The notes beneath the pieces are model-generated. The model searched no databases and was not told the origin of the DNA. It saw nothing but the letters and a program-made list of their open reading frames with translations. The translations under genes and the position numbers were made by a program. From NCBI RefSeq assembly GCF_902499115.1, contig NZ_CABVPN010000024.1, forward strand, positions 69,481 to 133,480: DNA of 64,000 bases, given 5' to 3'. Positions 1-8,442 of the stretch are shown one piece after another (the stretch's first letter is position 1; each line of letters opens with the position of its first letter). This DNA is from Burkholderia diffusa (GTDB taxonomy: Bacteria; Pseudomonadota; Gammaproteobacteria; Burkholderiales; Burkholderiaceae).

Positions 1-315
1 AAACGCCGCCGACGAGTGGATACGCATGACGACGAGGCTCACGAGTCCGATCGTGAGCCCGATGCATATCATTGGATACAGGCGTATCACTCGTCGCTTC
101 AAATACTCGCCCCACCACGATTCCTGACGCAGTCTTTCGCCGTAAGCCTGCGTCAGGATGAATCCACTCAGCATGAAAAAAACGTCCACCGAAAGATACG
201 CGCTCTGCAGTATCGGAATCGGCAGGTCCTGAAGGAAATGCATGAACATCACGCTGATTGCCGCAATGCCGCGCAACCCGTCCAGAATTTCAAACTTCTG
301 CTTGTGAATAGCCAT
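1..315 (-). CDS. Acyltransferase 3 family membrane protein (5' part; runs off the window)
   Basis: The first 105 codons are present; the rest lies left of the window. The start reads MAIHKQKFEILDGLRGIAA, the typical opening of acyltransferase-3 (OafA/ExoZ-like) proteins, in which a conserved Arg follows a Leu-Asp-Gly-Leu motif in the first membrane helix. The next hydrophobic stretch carries SVDVFFMLSGF, the second family hallmark. Such multi-pass inner-membrane enzymes O-acetylate or O-acylate surface polysaccharide. The gene lies 88 bases downstream of the wzy-like gene on the same strand, so it is probably part of the same wza-wzc-wzy transcript and decorates that polysaccharide. The polymer substrate cannot be read from sequence. 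Confidence 0.85.
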   Translation of the reverse strand, partial: MAIHKQKFEILDGLRGIAAISVMFMHFLQDLPIPILQSAYLSVDVFFMLSGFILTQAYGERLRQESWWGEYLKRRVIRLYPMICIGLTIGLVSLVVMRIHSSAAF

Positions 316-402
316 GAAAAGTGGTGGCTCCGGGAAATATTGGTTTTGGGACCCGGCAATCTACAAAGTGGTCGCATGCCCCGTACCGCACGACCCTCGC
401 TG

Positions 403-1743
403 TTATCGCGACAACACTGGATCGATGTCCGCGGCGCGATTCTCGCGTGCCCGAGCCTTGGCGAACCAGTGGAATACGACGATCAGCAGTACGACCGGCA
501 CGAAATTCCGTCCGCTGAACAGGTTCGGGGTCCGCATGATTTCCATGACTGACACGAACAGTACCGCGTGTGCGCAGCACCAGAACCCGTTCCCGCTCCG
601 CCAGCCCGCATAACTGCGGCCGACCACCCACCCGAGCACGAGTGCGTCGAGCAAACCGAACCAGCCCCACTCGTAGAAGTGAACGAAAATCCCCGACGGA
701 TTATTGAACTCCGGATCGGCGTAGCCGTTCAGGAACAGGTTGATGCTGTCTCCCGAGTCGAGCCACGGCTGCAACGTCGCGCCGATGACGGGGAAGCGCA
801 GCAACCAGTCGAACGTGAACATCGGGTGGCCCTGGCCCCAGCCCAGCACACTTAGTATTCCCGCGCCGTTATTCAACGACGTCGAGTAATACAGACCGAG
901 ACGTTCGAGTGCGAAATCGAACAGGTTGTCGTAGATGTTGACGTAATAGGCTTCCCACGACCGGTTGTACTCGTTCGCGATGAACAGCCCGAACAGCAGC
1001 GGGATCGCCGCATACGGGCCGAACGTCAACAACCGCGAATACCGGCCGCCGAGCCGAAATCGCACGACCATGAGCGCAAGCGGCATCACCATTTCGATCA
1101 GCGCGAGCCGCTCGGCGAAGATGAAGCTGCGCAGCAGCGTCAGCACCGCGAGCACGGCGAAGTAGATCTTGTAGCGATTCAGCCCCTTTACCGGTTTCCT
1201 GAACACATAGAAATACAGGACAACATACGGTGCGGTCGCCTGCGTGAACGTGCTGAGGCCCGTGATGCGCCCTTTCAGATCAAGCATGTCATATGCATTC
1301 GCTTCACCCCGGACGAACGCGACCAGCAGTGCAGGATGCGTGACGATGCCGCTCAGCAACAAGGCATAGCCGAACAGCGCAAGAGCGAACACGAAATCGA
1401 GCACGCGAGGCGACAGTTCGACCGCGGCAGGCGGCGGCCCTCGCCGCGTGCGCGCTTCGGTCGTCGCGAGCCATGCCGCTGCCATCACCACCATCAGGAA
1501 CAGCGCGCCGACAAACGTGTAGTAGCCATCAAAGTAGATCCGCGCGATCGACTTCTGATCTCCCAGCAAGCTGAGCGACAGCAATCCGTACAACGGCAGG
1601 ATGAACATCAGCACGAGGCGCGCCGGATCTTCCCACCAATAGCCCGTATAGCCGCCCGCGGCATCGCGCACGCGCGCCATCCTGCGCATCGTCGCGGGGC
1701 GCTGTCGCGGCCCGCCCCCTGCGCCGCCCGCTCTCCGGTTCAT
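403..1743 (-). CDS. Wzy-like polysaccharide repeat-unit polymerase (integral membrane)
   Basis: A 446-residue, strongly hydrophobic protein with roughly ten to twelve membrane segments and a longer loop around residues 280-360 (rich in W, N and D), the layout of O-antigen/EPS polymerases. Its ATG overlaps the TGA of the upstream tyrosine kinase by four bases (ATGA), which shows translational coupling and fixes the start; an internal Met at residue 19 is the only close alternative. Expected role: periplasmic polymerisation of undecaprenyl-linked repeat units delivered by the flippase and exported through the Wza/Wzc-like pair. Polymerases of this kind have little sequence conservation, so the call rests on topology and neighbours. 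Confidence 0.75.
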   Translation of the reverse strand: MNRRAGGAGGGPRQRPATMRRMARVRDAAGGYTGYWWEDPARLVLMFILPLYGLLSLSLLGDQKSIARIYFDGYYTFVGALFLMVVMAAAWLATTEARTRRGPPPAAVELSPRVLDFVFALALFGYALLLSGIVTHPALLVAFVRGEANAYDMLDLKGRITGLSTFTQATAPYVVLYFYVFRKPVKGLNRYKIYFAVLAVLTLLRSFIFAERLALIEMVMPLALMVVRFRLGGRYSRLLTFGPYAAIPLLFGLFIANEYNRSWEAYYVNIYDNLFDFALERLGLYYSTSLNNGAGILSVLGWGQGHPMFTFDWLLRFPVIGATLQPWLDSGDSINLFLNGYADPEFNNPSGIFVHFYEWGWFGLLDALVLGWVVGRSYAGWRSGNGFWCCAHAVLFVSVMEIMRTPNLFSGRNFVPVVLLIVVFHWFAKARARENRAADIDPVLSR

Positions 1744-4013
1744 GACACCCGTTCCACCCGTTGCCGCGGCGCGATCACCCCCGCATACCCGGACGCGGCC
1801 TGATGCGTGTTCGTATCCGTATAGCCATAGTCGTACCGTCCCGGCGCGCCCTTGTAATCGTTCAGGACCACACCGCGCACGTCGATATGCGCGTGTTCGA
1901 GCCGTCGCGCGCTTTCGTCGAGTTCGGCGAGCGTAGTCACGCCGCTGCGCGCGACGAGGAACACGGTTCCCGCGAGGCGGCCGAGCACCAGCGCATCGGC
2001 CACCGGCAGCAACGGCGGCCCGTCGATCACGACCATGTCGTAGCGCGATGCGAGCTGCTCGATCAGTTCGGCGAGCGCGGGCTGCAGCAGCAGTTCGCCC
2101 GGATCGGGCACGACGCTGCCCATCGCGATGAAATCGAGACCCGGCACGACGCCGCGCTTGATCGCCTCGTCGAGACTGTGGGTGCCTGCCACCACGTCGG
2201 ACAGGCCCGGTGCGCGGCTGTAGCGGAACCGCTCGTGCAGCGATCCCTTGCGCAGGTCGGCATCGATCAGCAGGACGCGTCGCTTCGCCGCGCCGACGAG
2301 CGACGCGATATTCGCGGCGACGAACGACTTGCCGACACCCGTCGTCGGCCCGGAGATCAGCACGACGGGATTCGACGCGTCCGGCATCGACAGTTGCAGC
2401 GCCGCGCGGAAATTGCGCAGGCTTTCGAGCGCCGCGTCCTGCACGGCAACCGGCGGAACCGGCGCGCGCGCGCCGCGCCGTCCGGCCTTCGGGCGCAACT
2501 CCGCTTGCGCCGCGTTCGGGCTGTGCGGCACGGTCGCGAACACGGGCAGCCCCGTCGTCCATTCGATTTCCTCGGCATCGCCGATCGTGCCGACGATCCG
2601 CTGCCGGACGACCACGATCGCCGCGCCTGCCAGCAGGCCCACCAGCAGCAGGGCGATCACGGCGACGCCGCGATGCGGGCCGATCGGCTGCTCGGCGACC
2701 TTCGCCGTATCGACGATCCGCACGGTGCCGGTCTTGCTGGCCCGCGCGAGGATCATCTGCTGGCGCGTATTGAGCAGGTTCGTGTACAGCGCGGTGTCGA
2801 CGGCCACATCGCGCTGCAGCTGCAGCACGCCCTGTTCGACGGCAGGCAATTGCTGAATCTGCTTGCGCGTCGTGTCGAGCGAACGCTGCGCGTCGGAGAG
2901 CTGGGCATCGACGGCCACCACGGCCGGATGCTTCGGCATGAAGCGCGTCAGCAATTCCTCGCGCCGCTGCTGCAGCGTCTGCACGCGCGTCTCGATGTCG
3001 ACCGACTGCTGGCGCAACGCCAGCGCCTCATCGCTCGTATTGACCGTCCCGTGCGAGGCCCGGAATGCGTTGAAGCGGCTTTCCGCCTTTTCGAGCTGCG
3101 CCTTGAGCTGCGGCAACTGGGCGTCCATGAAGCGGATCAGCTTGTCGGCCGCCTCGGACTTGCGCTGCGTGTTCTGCGCGAGGTACGCGTCGCCGATCGC
3201 GTTCAGCACACGGCTGTCGTGCACGGGATCGGTGCCGTCGAGCGTCACGCCGACCATGTTCGACTGCTTGCCGCGCTCCGAGATCAACGCGTTCTTCTGC
3301 AGCCAGGCCGTCGCCTCCTCGTCGCTGTAGCGCGTCAGGTCGAAGCGTGCGCCGGGCTTGCCGGCCACGCCGCGAACGAAGATGTCGAGTGGCCCCTGCG
3401 CCGTCTCGACATGCAGCGGCTGCCCGATGCGCCCCTGCCATGCCGGGCCGGTTCGGCCGAACCAGCCGGTCCGTTGCAGCGTGTAGGCGCCGTCGTCACC
3501 GACGGTCAGTGCGAACCGCTTGCCGAGCAGGCGCTTGGGCACGTCGAAGGTCGGCACGTCGATGCGCTCGGCGCCGTACACGTAGCCGCCCGGCAACGGC
3601 GACGACACCCCGTCGGCCGCGTTCACGAACCGCCAGCCGATCAGCGGCAGATAATGCGGCCGTGCGTCGACGGCCAGATTGGTGCTGTCGATCGCGCGAT
3701 CGAGCACCGCGCGGGATTTCAGCACTTCGATCTCGGTCGACGCGTCCGTCTTCAGGTCGAACACCGACGACGGATCGCCGGTCGGCGACGTCGATTTCGA
3801 GTCGGTCGGGCTTTGCTCGACCTGGAACAGGATGTCGGTCCGGTAGACGGGGGCCGCACACAGCGCATACACGGCGCCGATGAACGCGCCCGCGAGCGCG
3901 GTACAGAGGATCAGGCGCCGGCCGCCGTAGAGCATGCCCCAGTAGCGGCGCACCGGATAGGACGGCCGCAGGGCGGGCCCGCTGTGCGGGTCGGGCAGGG
4001 TCGAAGAAGTCAT
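1740..4013 (-). CDS. Wzc/BceF-like polysaccharide co-polymerase and tyrosine autokinase
   Basis: 757 residues. An N-terminal Wzz domain has membrane helix 1 at about residues 35-53, a periplasmic coiled-coil region (about 270-400) and helix 2 at about 448-470. The cytoplasmic BY-kinase domain has Walker A GPTTGVGKS (about 555-563), Walker A' LLIDADLRKG (about 581-590) and Walker B VVIDGPP (about 661-667). The C-terminal tail has a tyrosine cluster (YKGAPGRYDYGY, then further Y), the expected autophosphorylation sites. This is the fused kinase/co-polymerase of Gram-negative bacteria and would control chain length and export together with the Wza protein encoded 58 bases upstream. The start at 4013 fits the N-terminal basic segment before helix 1. 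Confidence 0.92.
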   Translation of the reverse strand: MTSSTLPDPHSGPALRPSYPVRRYWGMLYGGRRLILCTALAGAFIGAVYALCAAPVYRTDILFQVEQSPTDSKSTSPTGDPSSVFDLKTDASTEIEVLKSRAVLDRAIDSTNLAVDARPHYLPLIGWRFVNAADGVSSPLPGGYVYGAERIDVPTFDVPKRLLGKRFALTVGDDGAYTLQRTGWFGRTGPAWQGRIGQPLHVETAQGPLDIFVRGVAGKPGARFDLTRYSDEEATAWLQKNALISERGKQSNMVGVTLDGTDPVHDSRVLNAIGDAYLAQNTQRKSEAADKLIRFMDAQLPQLKAQLEKAESRFNAFRASHGTVNTSDEALALRQQSVDIETRVQTLQQRREELLTRFMPKHPAVVAVDAQLSDAQRSLDTTRKQIQQLPAVEQGVLQLQRDVAVDTALYTNLLNTRQQMILARASKTGTVRIVDTAKVAEQPIGPHRGVAVIALLLVGLLAGAAIVVVRQRIVGTIGDAEEIEWTTGLPVFATVPHSPNAAQAELRPKAGRRGARAPVPPVAVQDAALESLRNFRAALQLSMPDASNPVVLISGPTTGVGKSFVAANIASLVGAAKRRVLLIDADLRKGSLHERFRYSRAPGLSDVVAGTHSLDEAIKRGVVPGLDFIAMGSVVPDPGELLLQPALAELIEQLASRYDMVVIDGPPLLPVADALVLGRLAGTVFLVARSGVTTLAELDESARRLEHAHIDVRGVVLNDYKGAPGRYDYGYTDTNTHQAASGYAGVIAPRQRVERVS

Positions 4014-4071
4014 ACGGCATCAGTCCCGTAGGCGCGACGCGCGGTCGCGATGACGAAATGGGTCACGAGTG

Positions 4072-5298
4072 TCACGGCGAAATCGCCTTGGCCGTCAGCG
4101 CTCCCTGCGCGGACGACGGAATCAGCAGGTTGACGACGCGGCTCCAGCGCACCAACGGCGACGCATCGACGAACACGACGTCGCGACGCTCGAGCGGGAA
4201 CTGGTCGGCCAGCGCGAACGACGCGGGCGAACTGCCGTCGAGGTGGTACACCCGCGGACGGTTGTCCGGGCCGCGACGCACGACGAACACCTGGCGCGCG
4301 TCCGACGTGTACTGGCTCGCGCCGCCCGTGTCGCCGAGTGCTTCGCCGAGGCTCATCCGGCCGTCGGTCAGCGTCAGCGTCGCGGGCCGCGACACCTCGC
4401 CGAGCACGAACACCTTCGCGTCGCTCGCCGCGCGCACGCGCACGAGATCGCCATCGCGCAGCAGGATGTTCGACGGGTTGACGCCCGCGGCGATCAGCGC
4501 CGGCAGGCTCACGTTCACGGTCCTGTCGCCGCGCGTGACCGAGACCTGCGAACGGTCGGCCGTCGGGGTGAAGCCGCCCGCGCGGTCGATCGCCTCGGGC
4601 AGCGTCATCGGCATGTCGTTGACGATCTGCAGGCCCGGCGTGCGCACCTCGCCATCGAGATAGACACGCTTGCTGCGATAGGTCTGCACGCGCAGCGCGA
4701 TCTGCGGCTTGCGCACGTATTCGCCGAGCCGCTTCGTCAGCAGCGCGCGCGCCTGCGCCTCGGTCAACCCGGCCACGTGCACGAGGCCCGCATACGCGAA
4801 CTGTACGTTGCCGTTGGCGTCGACCGTGTAGCCGGTCGCAACCGAACTGGCACCCACACCGTCGCCGCCGCCCGTCGTCTGCGTCGTCGGCAGGTTCAAT
4901 TCGGGGTGGTCCCACACGACGATGCCGAGCACGTCGCCGGGGCCGATCGCGTATGGCTTCGGCTTGCCGAACAGCTGACGGATTTCCGCGTCGACATTGG
5001 CATGCTGCCCGGCATGCTGTTGCGCGACGAATGCCGGCGTGATTTCGATCAGCTCCTCGCTCGACACGTTCTGCACGCCGTCGAGGCCGCCCGCGCCCGA
5101 CGCATCGGCGCTCACGCGCGCATTCGCGTCACGGTCGGCAGGCGCCCGATACGTCATGCCCGGCGACAGCACACATGCGCTCAACGCGCACGCGGCCGCC
5201 ACGATCGCCATGCGCGACAGCCACGGTGCGCGACGGGTGCCGGCCACGCGTGGCCGCGGCGTCCCTGGCGTCGATTCGGGTTGCGTAGTGATTGACAT
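4072..5298 (-). CDS. Wza/BceE-like outer-membrane polysaccharide export lipoprotein
   Basis: 408 residues with a lipoprotein signal peptide: basic N-terminus, hydrophobic core and lipobox LSAC with the lipidated Cys at residue 42. A poly-export (PES) domain follows (around KPYAIGPGDVLGIVVWDHPE, about residues 115-135) and then SLBB-type beta-grasp domains (about residues 205-330). The protein should form the octameric outer-membrane channel through which the polymer leaves, docking on the Wzc-like kinase encoded just downstream. It is the first gene of the leftward operon and sits about 40 bases downstream of a sigma-54-like promoter candidate. Length and domain order are normal for the family. 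Confidence 0.93.
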   Translation of the reverse strand: MSITTQPESTPGTPRPRVAGTRRAPWLSRMAIVAAACALSACVLSPGMTYRAPADRDANARVSADASGAGGLDGVQNVSSEELIEITPAFVAQQHAGQHANVDAEIRQLFGKPKPYAIGPGDVLGIVVWDHPELNLPTTQTTGGGDGVGASSVATGYTVDANGNVQFAYAGLVHVAGLTEAQARALLTKRLGEYVRKPQIALRVQTYRSKRVYLDGEVRTPGLQIVNDMPMTLPEAIDRAGGFTPTADRSQVSVTRGDRTVNVSLPALIAAGVNPSNILLRDGDLVRVRAASDAKVFVLGEVSRPATLTLTDGRMSLGEALGDTGGASQYTSDARQVFVVRRGPDNRPRVYHLDGSSPASFALADQFPLERRDVVFVDASPLVRWSRVVNLLIPSSAQGALTAKAISP

Positions 5299-5346
5299 CG
5301 TGCTCTTCCAAAACTGTGTGGTAACCCGCCGAACGCGGCGAGTTCC

Positions 5347-5362
5347 GGCATTACGCTTGCCG
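5347..5362 (-). promoter_or_regulatory. Candidate sigma-54 (-24/-12) promoter of the wza operon
   Basis: On the minus strand the sequence is CGGCAAGCGTAATGCC: GG and GC are separated by exactly ten bases, and GGCA and TGC match the -24/-12 consensus, but the C after GGCA and one T before GC do not. Transcription would start about 40 bases upstream of the wza ATG. Sigma-54 control would fit the Bep-type locus, which is reported to be activated by an enhancer-binding protein; that link is inference. Confidence 0.35.
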
Positions 5363-5425
5363 GCGCGGCTCGCATCGCGGTGCCGCGCCTCCCTCTACAC
5401 CGCACGTCATTCCGTACGATTCGTC

Positions 5426-5845
5426 ATGAACTGCTCTTCGTTGCTTTCGTCACTCGTCTGCATCGTCTCGGCCGGCATTGCCTGCGCCGTCAATGCGCAG
5501 ACGTTGCCCGCCGTCCCGGCCGACGCGCCGGTGTTCGCATCGTCGGCGGTGCTTCCGCCGGCACCGCTGCAACGTTCGGCGCAAGCTGCCGCGACAAGCG
5601 ACGCCGCCGATCCCGCTGCAACCGCCTCCGGGGCCGCGACGCCAGCCTTCGGGCGTCCCGCCGCCAGCGCCACCGTCCAGCCCGATACGCGCGCCCGTGG
5701 CATGCTGCGTCGGCCGCTCGTGCCGGGGCGGCCGCATCGCCCGCAAGTGGTCAGCGCACCCGCCGCCGACGTATGGCGCAGCGACAGGTTGTACGAGTCG
5801 CCCTATGCGAAGTCGCCCTATGAGCAACCGGGCGATCCGGACTGA
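5426..5845 (+). CDS. Small exported Ala/Pro-rich protein of the exopolysaccharide locus
   Basis: 139 residues starting MNCSSLLSSLVCIVSAG, a signal peptide with a likely cleavage after AVNA (about residue 24). The mature part is rich in Ala and Pro (residues 25-85) and ends with a tyrosine-containing tail (RLYESPYAKSPYEQP). No domain is recognised. It is transcribed divergently from wza, with 127 bases between the two starts, so it probably shares that regulatory region. The role is unknown; a periplasmic or secreted accessory of polysaccharide export is the simplest guess. A longer reading frame extends upstream, but only this start gives a signal peptide. Confidence 0.6.
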   Translation: MNCSSLLSSLVCIVSAGIACAVNAQTLPAVPADAPVFASSAVLPPAPLQRSAQAAATSDAADPAATASGAATPAFGRPAASATVQPDTRARGMLRRPLVPGRPHRPQVVSAPAADVWRSDRLYESPYAKSPYEQPGDPD

Positions 5846-5854
5846 CGCATCCCG

Positions 5855-5880
5855 GCCGGTCATGCCGCGGCGTGACCGGC
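5855..5880. terminator. Hairpin between convergent genes
   Basis: Perfect 8-bp arms GCCGGTCA/TGACCGGC with a 10-base loop, located just after the small exported protein and before the 3' end of the convergent hydrolase gene. There is no T tract, so it may act as a weak or bidirectional terminator. Confidence 0.4.
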
Positions 5881-6006
5881 GATGACCGATACGGGATTGG
5901 ACACCACGGCGAACGGCGCGTCTGTGAGGGACCCCACCGAACGCCGATCTTCATAGGTAACGGGGATCGCACCCCGAAGCGCCCGATGCGTGCGACGCAG
6001 CACGCA

Positions 6007-7863
6007 TCACGACCGCCCGACCGACACGCTCGCGTACGATCGCGCGGCCGCGTCGGGTGCCGCCGGATCGGCGACGCGCGCGACCGGCCGGGCCGAGTCG
6101 CGGCCCAGCGCCTGCATGCACAGGTCGATCACGATGTCCGTGCCCACCGCGCCGTACACCGCATGGTCGACCTGCGGCTCGAGGTGCAGACGCACGTGAC
6201 GCGAGCGCCGGAACGCGCACTCGATTGCGCCGAAGTGCCGCCGGACATCGTCGATGCCGGGATCGAGCGCGCCGTACACCAGCGTCGTCCATACATTGCG
6301 CTGCGCAAGCGCGTGCATCACGCCGCGTGGCGTGCCGATGCCCGGCTTCCAGCCGACGCGCGCGGCGAGTTCCTTCGCCGGCACGCTGACCCGCGCGATC
6401 GCATTCGCGGCCACTGCCCGCACGATCGGCCGAAGGTCGCGCCGTTCCCGCAGAAGACGCTTCCACTTCTGCCAGTCGCGCACCGACAGCCAGTAGCCGC
6501 GCACCGAGTTGTTCCGCTGCTTCTGCACCGACTCGAGCGAGAGCCCGGCCGGCCAGACGAAGCGGGCAAGATTGATCGCGATCACGCCGCCAAGCGACGG
6601 CGTCTTCACGGCCGCATGCAATGCGGCATAGGCGCCGGAACAAATGCCGGCCGCGGCGACCTCCGGGTGACCGAGGGCGCGCAGCCAGTCCGCGGCAGCG
6701 GCAACGTCGTCGCTCGACTGCGCCGAATACACGACGCCCGACTGATCGTCCAGCGCAGCGGGCCCGCTATCGCCGACGCCATGCACGTCGATCCGCAGCG
6801 TCGTCACGCCGGCGCGTGCCAGCGTGCGCGCGAGGCGCACGCTGAAGCGCCCTTCGCCGCTGCGCGGATTCGTCGACGTGTTCGCGATCACGACAGCCGG
6901 CCCCACCGGATTCGCCGGCCGCGTGTCGGCGGGACGGCACAGCACGCCGACCAGCCGGTCCGGACCGACCGCGACGACCTGCTCGGTCATGTCGTGCAAG
7001 TCGAGCGCGACGGCCGATTCTCCATTCCACGTCGGATCCGCTCGTGACGGGGTCTCGACGCCAGTCGGCCTCCCCGGCGCGCGTTCGGCGATCCAGTTCG
7101 CGAGCGTGTCGATCGCCGCGAGCGGCAAGCGCGAGCGCGTGCCGTCCTGCATCGTCGTCGGCCATTCGCGGAACGGATCGCTCGCCACGTCCACGCCGCG
7201 CTCGAGCAACGCTTCACGCAATGCCGGCCCGTCGCCCTGATCCGGCTGGATCAGCAACATCGCGCCGGGCAACGTCGGCGCGTCGCGCACGACGTCGCAC
7301 AGATCGACCGCCTTCAGCGCCTCGACGAAATCGGCGGGAAAGCGATGCCCGAGCACGTTCATGCACGGTTCGTCGCGATGCGCGACGCGAATTGCGGGCG
7401 ACGTGGTATCGAGCCACTGGCGATGCACGAACGACAGCTCGCGCAGGTAGGCGCGGCCGCGCACCACCGGTGCCAGCGCTACCACCGCGTCGACGTGCGG
7501 CGCCGGGCGCGGGCCGACACCCGCGGCGGCCAGCATCGCGAACAGCGCGCCTGCGCGGATCCCGACCAGCGTCAGCGCGGTGACGCCAGCCTGATCGCGC
7601 AGCAGGTCGATCGCATCGTGAATGCTGGCGATGCTCGCGGCATGCCGACCGGCGTCGCGATCGTCGCCCGCCGAGTCGCCGGTGCACGGATAGCTGAATC
7701 GCAATACCGTGAGACCCTCGTGGGCCAGCCGCTCAGCGATCGCCCGCATGAGCTTGTGCGTCCACGAAGCCTCGTGACCCAGCGATTCGCACAGGATCAC
7801 GCCTTGTTTCGTCTGTCCTTCGTGCAGCCACCCCACGCAGCTGCCGAACGTTATCGGCTTCAA
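6007..7863 (-). CDS. Two-domain alpha/beta hydrolase of the exopolysaccharide locus
   Basis: About 618 residues containing two tandem alpha/beta-hydrolase folds. Domain 1 (about residues 1-270) has the strand-turn-helix elbow as GIRAGALFA, where the nucleophile position is Arg. Domain 2 (about 290-600) has GICSGAYAA, so the nucleophile position is Cys, as in dienelactone-hydrolase-like enzymes. Similar paired hydrolases accompany exosortase/EPS loci. The start chosen is a TTG at 7861-7863 because GAGGAG lies six bases upstream; an ATG at 7947 would add 28 residues but has no good ribosome site. Likely a cytoplasmic esterase or deacylase acting on a polysaccharide precursor; the substrate is unknown. 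Confidence 0.75.
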   Translation of the reverse strand: MKPITFGSCVGWLHEGQTKQGVILCESLGHEASWTHKLMRAIAERLAHEGLTVLRFSYPCTGDSAGDDRDAGRHAASIASIHDAIDLLRDQAGVTALTLVGIRAGALFAMLAAAGVGPRPAPHVDAVVALAPVVRGRAYLRELSFVHRQWLDTTSPAIRVAHRDEPCMNVLGHRFPADFVEALKAVDLCDVVRDAPTLPGAMLLIQPDQGDGPALREALLERGVDVASDPFREWPTTMQDGTRSRLPLAAIDTLANWIAERAPGRPTGVETPSRADPTWNGESAVALDLHDMTEQVVAVGPDRLVGVLCRPADTRPANPVGPAVVIANTSTNPRSGEGRFSVRLARTLARAGVTTLRIDVHGVGDSGPAALDDQSGVVYSAQSSDDVAAAADWLRALGHPEVAAAGICSGAYAALHAAVKTPSLGGVIAINLARFVWPAGLSLESVQKQRNNSVRGYWLSVRDWQKWKRLLRERRDLRPIVRAVAANAIARVSVPAKELAARVGWKPGIGTPRGVMHALAQRNVWTTLVYGALDPGIDDVRRHFGAIECAFRRSRHVRLHLEPQVDHAVYGAVGTDIVIDLCMQALGRDSARPVARVADPAAPDAAARSYASVSVGRS

Positions 7864-8442
7864 TTGGTACTCCTCGGATCGGTATTTTTTATCGGACGCG
7901 GACGCGCATTCCGGCGGCTCCACCGGAATCGGCCACTCCACGATCATGTGACTGCGCTACCAGGCACGGCCTTCTGGCAACGGACCTTCGCCGCGCCCCT
8001 GCGCGACTTGTTCGACCTTCGCGATGCGTTGTCCTGGTCCCGCTGCCGGGGACGGCAGGTTGCCGGCCCGAGTCGTCGTCAAGCCTTTCCGTCACGAACC
8101 AAAACAGTCGTTCGATTAGAGCACTCGGCCCGAGCGTTCTTCGGTGCGCCAGCTTACAAATGCATTCATCACTGCAGCGATACAACGAGGCCCGCGCTGT
8201 CGCGATTCGCGCCGCCCATGCGTACCGAATCCTCGAAAGGTAGGCTCGCGAACACAGTCGTCCCGCTCGGCCCGTATCATGACCGCCATACGATGTGGCC
8301 GTGTCCGGCATCGCCGGACGAAGCCGGCGCCTGCCGGAACGGGCCGCGAACCCACGCAGCCGGGTCAGCGCCGACCGGCCGCGCGAGCGCACGGCGGCCC
8401 GCACGCCGCCGCCCAGCGACACCCACGGCGCCGACCAAGCGA
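7864..8442. other. Gene-free divergent region between the hydrolase and flippase genes
   Basis: About 500-580 bases, depending on the hydrolase start. No convincing reading frame, terminator or sigma-54 spacing was found. It must contain promoters for both divergent genes, but none stands out. Confidence 0.5.

Noticed and set aside
1761..4031. Long open frames antisense to real genes (here, and also at 7345-8442, 10285-12405, 32250-34688, 46848-49826 and 52511-55087)
   Set aside because: Their products are Arg/Ala/His-rich without domains and mirror the GC-rich third positions of the genes on the other strand, which have clear families. They are composition shadows.
5413..5420. Shared octamer CGTACGAT at 5413, near 6031 and at 9966 as a regulon motif of the polysaccharide locus
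   Set aside because: One of the copies is inside the hydrolase coding sequence, and a near-palindromic octamer is expected about that often by chance in 64 kb.
7978..8000. Possible sigma-54 site near the flippase gene (AGGCACGG then TGGCA)
   Set aside because: Spacing between the GG and GC elements is two bases too long.
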